Shown here piece after piece: positions 63,605 to 64,000 of a stretch of DNA of 64,000 bases. The notes under the pieces are model-generated. The model was not told the origin of the DNA and made no database searches. It saw only the letters and a program-made list of their open reading frames with translations. The translations under genes and the position numbers were made by a program. The stretch's first letter is position 1. Every line of letters begins with the position of its first letter. The stretch comes from Bolinopsis microptera (lineage: Eukaryota > Ctenophora > Tentaculata > Lobata > Bolinopsidae): NCBI RefSeq assembly GCF_026151205.1, contig NC_087079.1, positions 930,001 to 994,000 of the forward strand, written 5' to 3'.

Positions 63605-64000
63605 GTATCGTGACCGATCTATCAGTGGCGGGGGCCCACATATAAATATCATTTGCACTCATTAACTTAGTCAGGGTCTGTCAATTTGTCCCAAAAGTGT
63701 TTTGCCAGGTTTGCCTTAAAAGTTCCGGCATCACTTATCTCTTTAAGGTCAGTTGGTAGGTCATTCCAGACACTGTGTGTTCTGAAGAAGAAGCTTCTCT
63801 TAAAGGAGTGAGCTTTTGCTTCCACAGTACACTTCAGGGAAAGGTGGTCGTGTCTGTTCTGTCGCCTCTGGTTGATATCAGGCATTTGAGATGTATCAAC
63901 TTCATTATATCTCGAGGGTTGCCTTATGTTTGAACGCAACCTACCCTGTTCACTGGTTGTTATCGGGGTTAAATAAGGTGGGAGCTTCAGAACAGATTGA
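63605..64000 (-). mobile_element. LINE A 3'-end fragment, inverted, running off the window
   Basis: The reverse complement matches LINE A 12900-13260: ORF2 end, TAA, then GGGCCCCCGCCACTGATAG and CACGATACTGAATATA. It begins abruptly at the point where LINE B stops, placing the two elements tail to tail. Confidence 0.92.
63667..64000 (-). pseudogene. LINE A ORF2 C-terminus (second copy, partial)
   Basis: The frame is open from the window edge to TAA at 63667. It reads MRSNIRQPSRYNEVDTSQMP, HDHLSLKCTVEAKAHSFKRS, FFFRTHSVWNDLPTDLKE and ends DKLTDPD. It keeps the 13 bp missing from the copy at 13033, so it shows the original C-terminus (VWNDLP...F...L is typical of CR1/L2 ORF2 ends). The N-terminal part lies outside the window, so I cannot say whether it is full length. 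Confidence 0.8.

Noticed and set aside
1-64000. tRNA, rRNA or other structured RNA genes
   Set aside because: I scanned for cloverleaf A/B-box words and rRNA-like segments and saw nothing I could defend; a covariance-model search would be decisive.

Overview
The window is animal nuclear DNA. It has split genes with GT-AG introns, non-LTR retrotransposons, many satellites, an ionotropic glutamate receptor (iGluR), PR-domain/C2H2 zinc-finger genes and a ganglioside-synthase-type glycosyltransferase. Base composition, gene density and the divergent iGluR suggest an early-branching metazoan. A ctenophore is my first guess, but the sequence does not prove it. No bacterial features, tRNA, rRNA or CRISPR were seen.

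Layout. 1-10.4 kb is repeat-rich: a 42-bp satellite, a G-rich 30-bp minisatellite, a 3.3-kb inverted repeat with arms of about 1.4 kb, a hAT-like transposase relic and one candidate exon. 10.45-13.7 kb is a 5'-truncated LINE (called A here) inserted into a 119-bp repeat and followed by an inverted 3' fragment of a second LINE (B). 14.06-29.1 kb is a tandem duplication with a unit of about 4.6 kb carrying minus-strand genes of PRDM type (zinc knuckle, PR/SET domain, C2H2 fingers). The first of these copies is split by a 3.1-kb insertion holding an old LINE (D). 29.4-31.95 kb is an RTE-like LINE (C). 33.5-45.6 kb is a complete three-exon iGluR gene on the minus strand whose exon lengths add up to an uninterrupted 946-codon frame. 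Intron 1 holds a plus-strand B4GALNT-like glycosyltransferase gene. Intron 2 is filled by about 6 kb of a 52-bp minisatellite. 46.7-57.8 kb is an array of about 4.5 units of 2.45 kb, each holding a piece of LINE C endonuclease and a 0.7-kb MITE-like element with poly-G/poly-C ends. 58.3-59.5 kb is a 60-bp satellite lying against an almost intact LINE B (PHD-finger ORF1, endonuclease/reverse-transcriptase ORF2). LINE B is followed by an inverted 3' fragment of LINE A.

The most striking observation is the intron-2 minisatellite. Its unit is the 3' splice site of iGluR exon 3 plus that exon's first 30 or so bases, which encode the pore-loop/selectivity-filter turn. About 115 copies of a branchpoint-like CTAAC, a pyrimidine tract, a CAG acceptor and the pore codons therefore precede the one copy that leads into the rest of the receptor. 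The glycosyltransferase gene shows a smaller version: its stop-codon region has been copied twice downstream among GGTAACCA repeats. A short GTTAC-YATGG-TWAC motif recurs across the whole window, including an in-frame 14-codon insertion in the iGluR flanked by a 10-bp direct repeat.

Caution. In 14-29 kb and 46.7-57.8 kb the repeat copies differ mainly by one-base indels, and a consensus of copies restores conserved domains that no single copy can encode. This looks like unpolished long-read sequence in multi-copy DNA, so the broken frames there should not be taken as evidence of gene death. Boundaries without clear splice signals are approximate.
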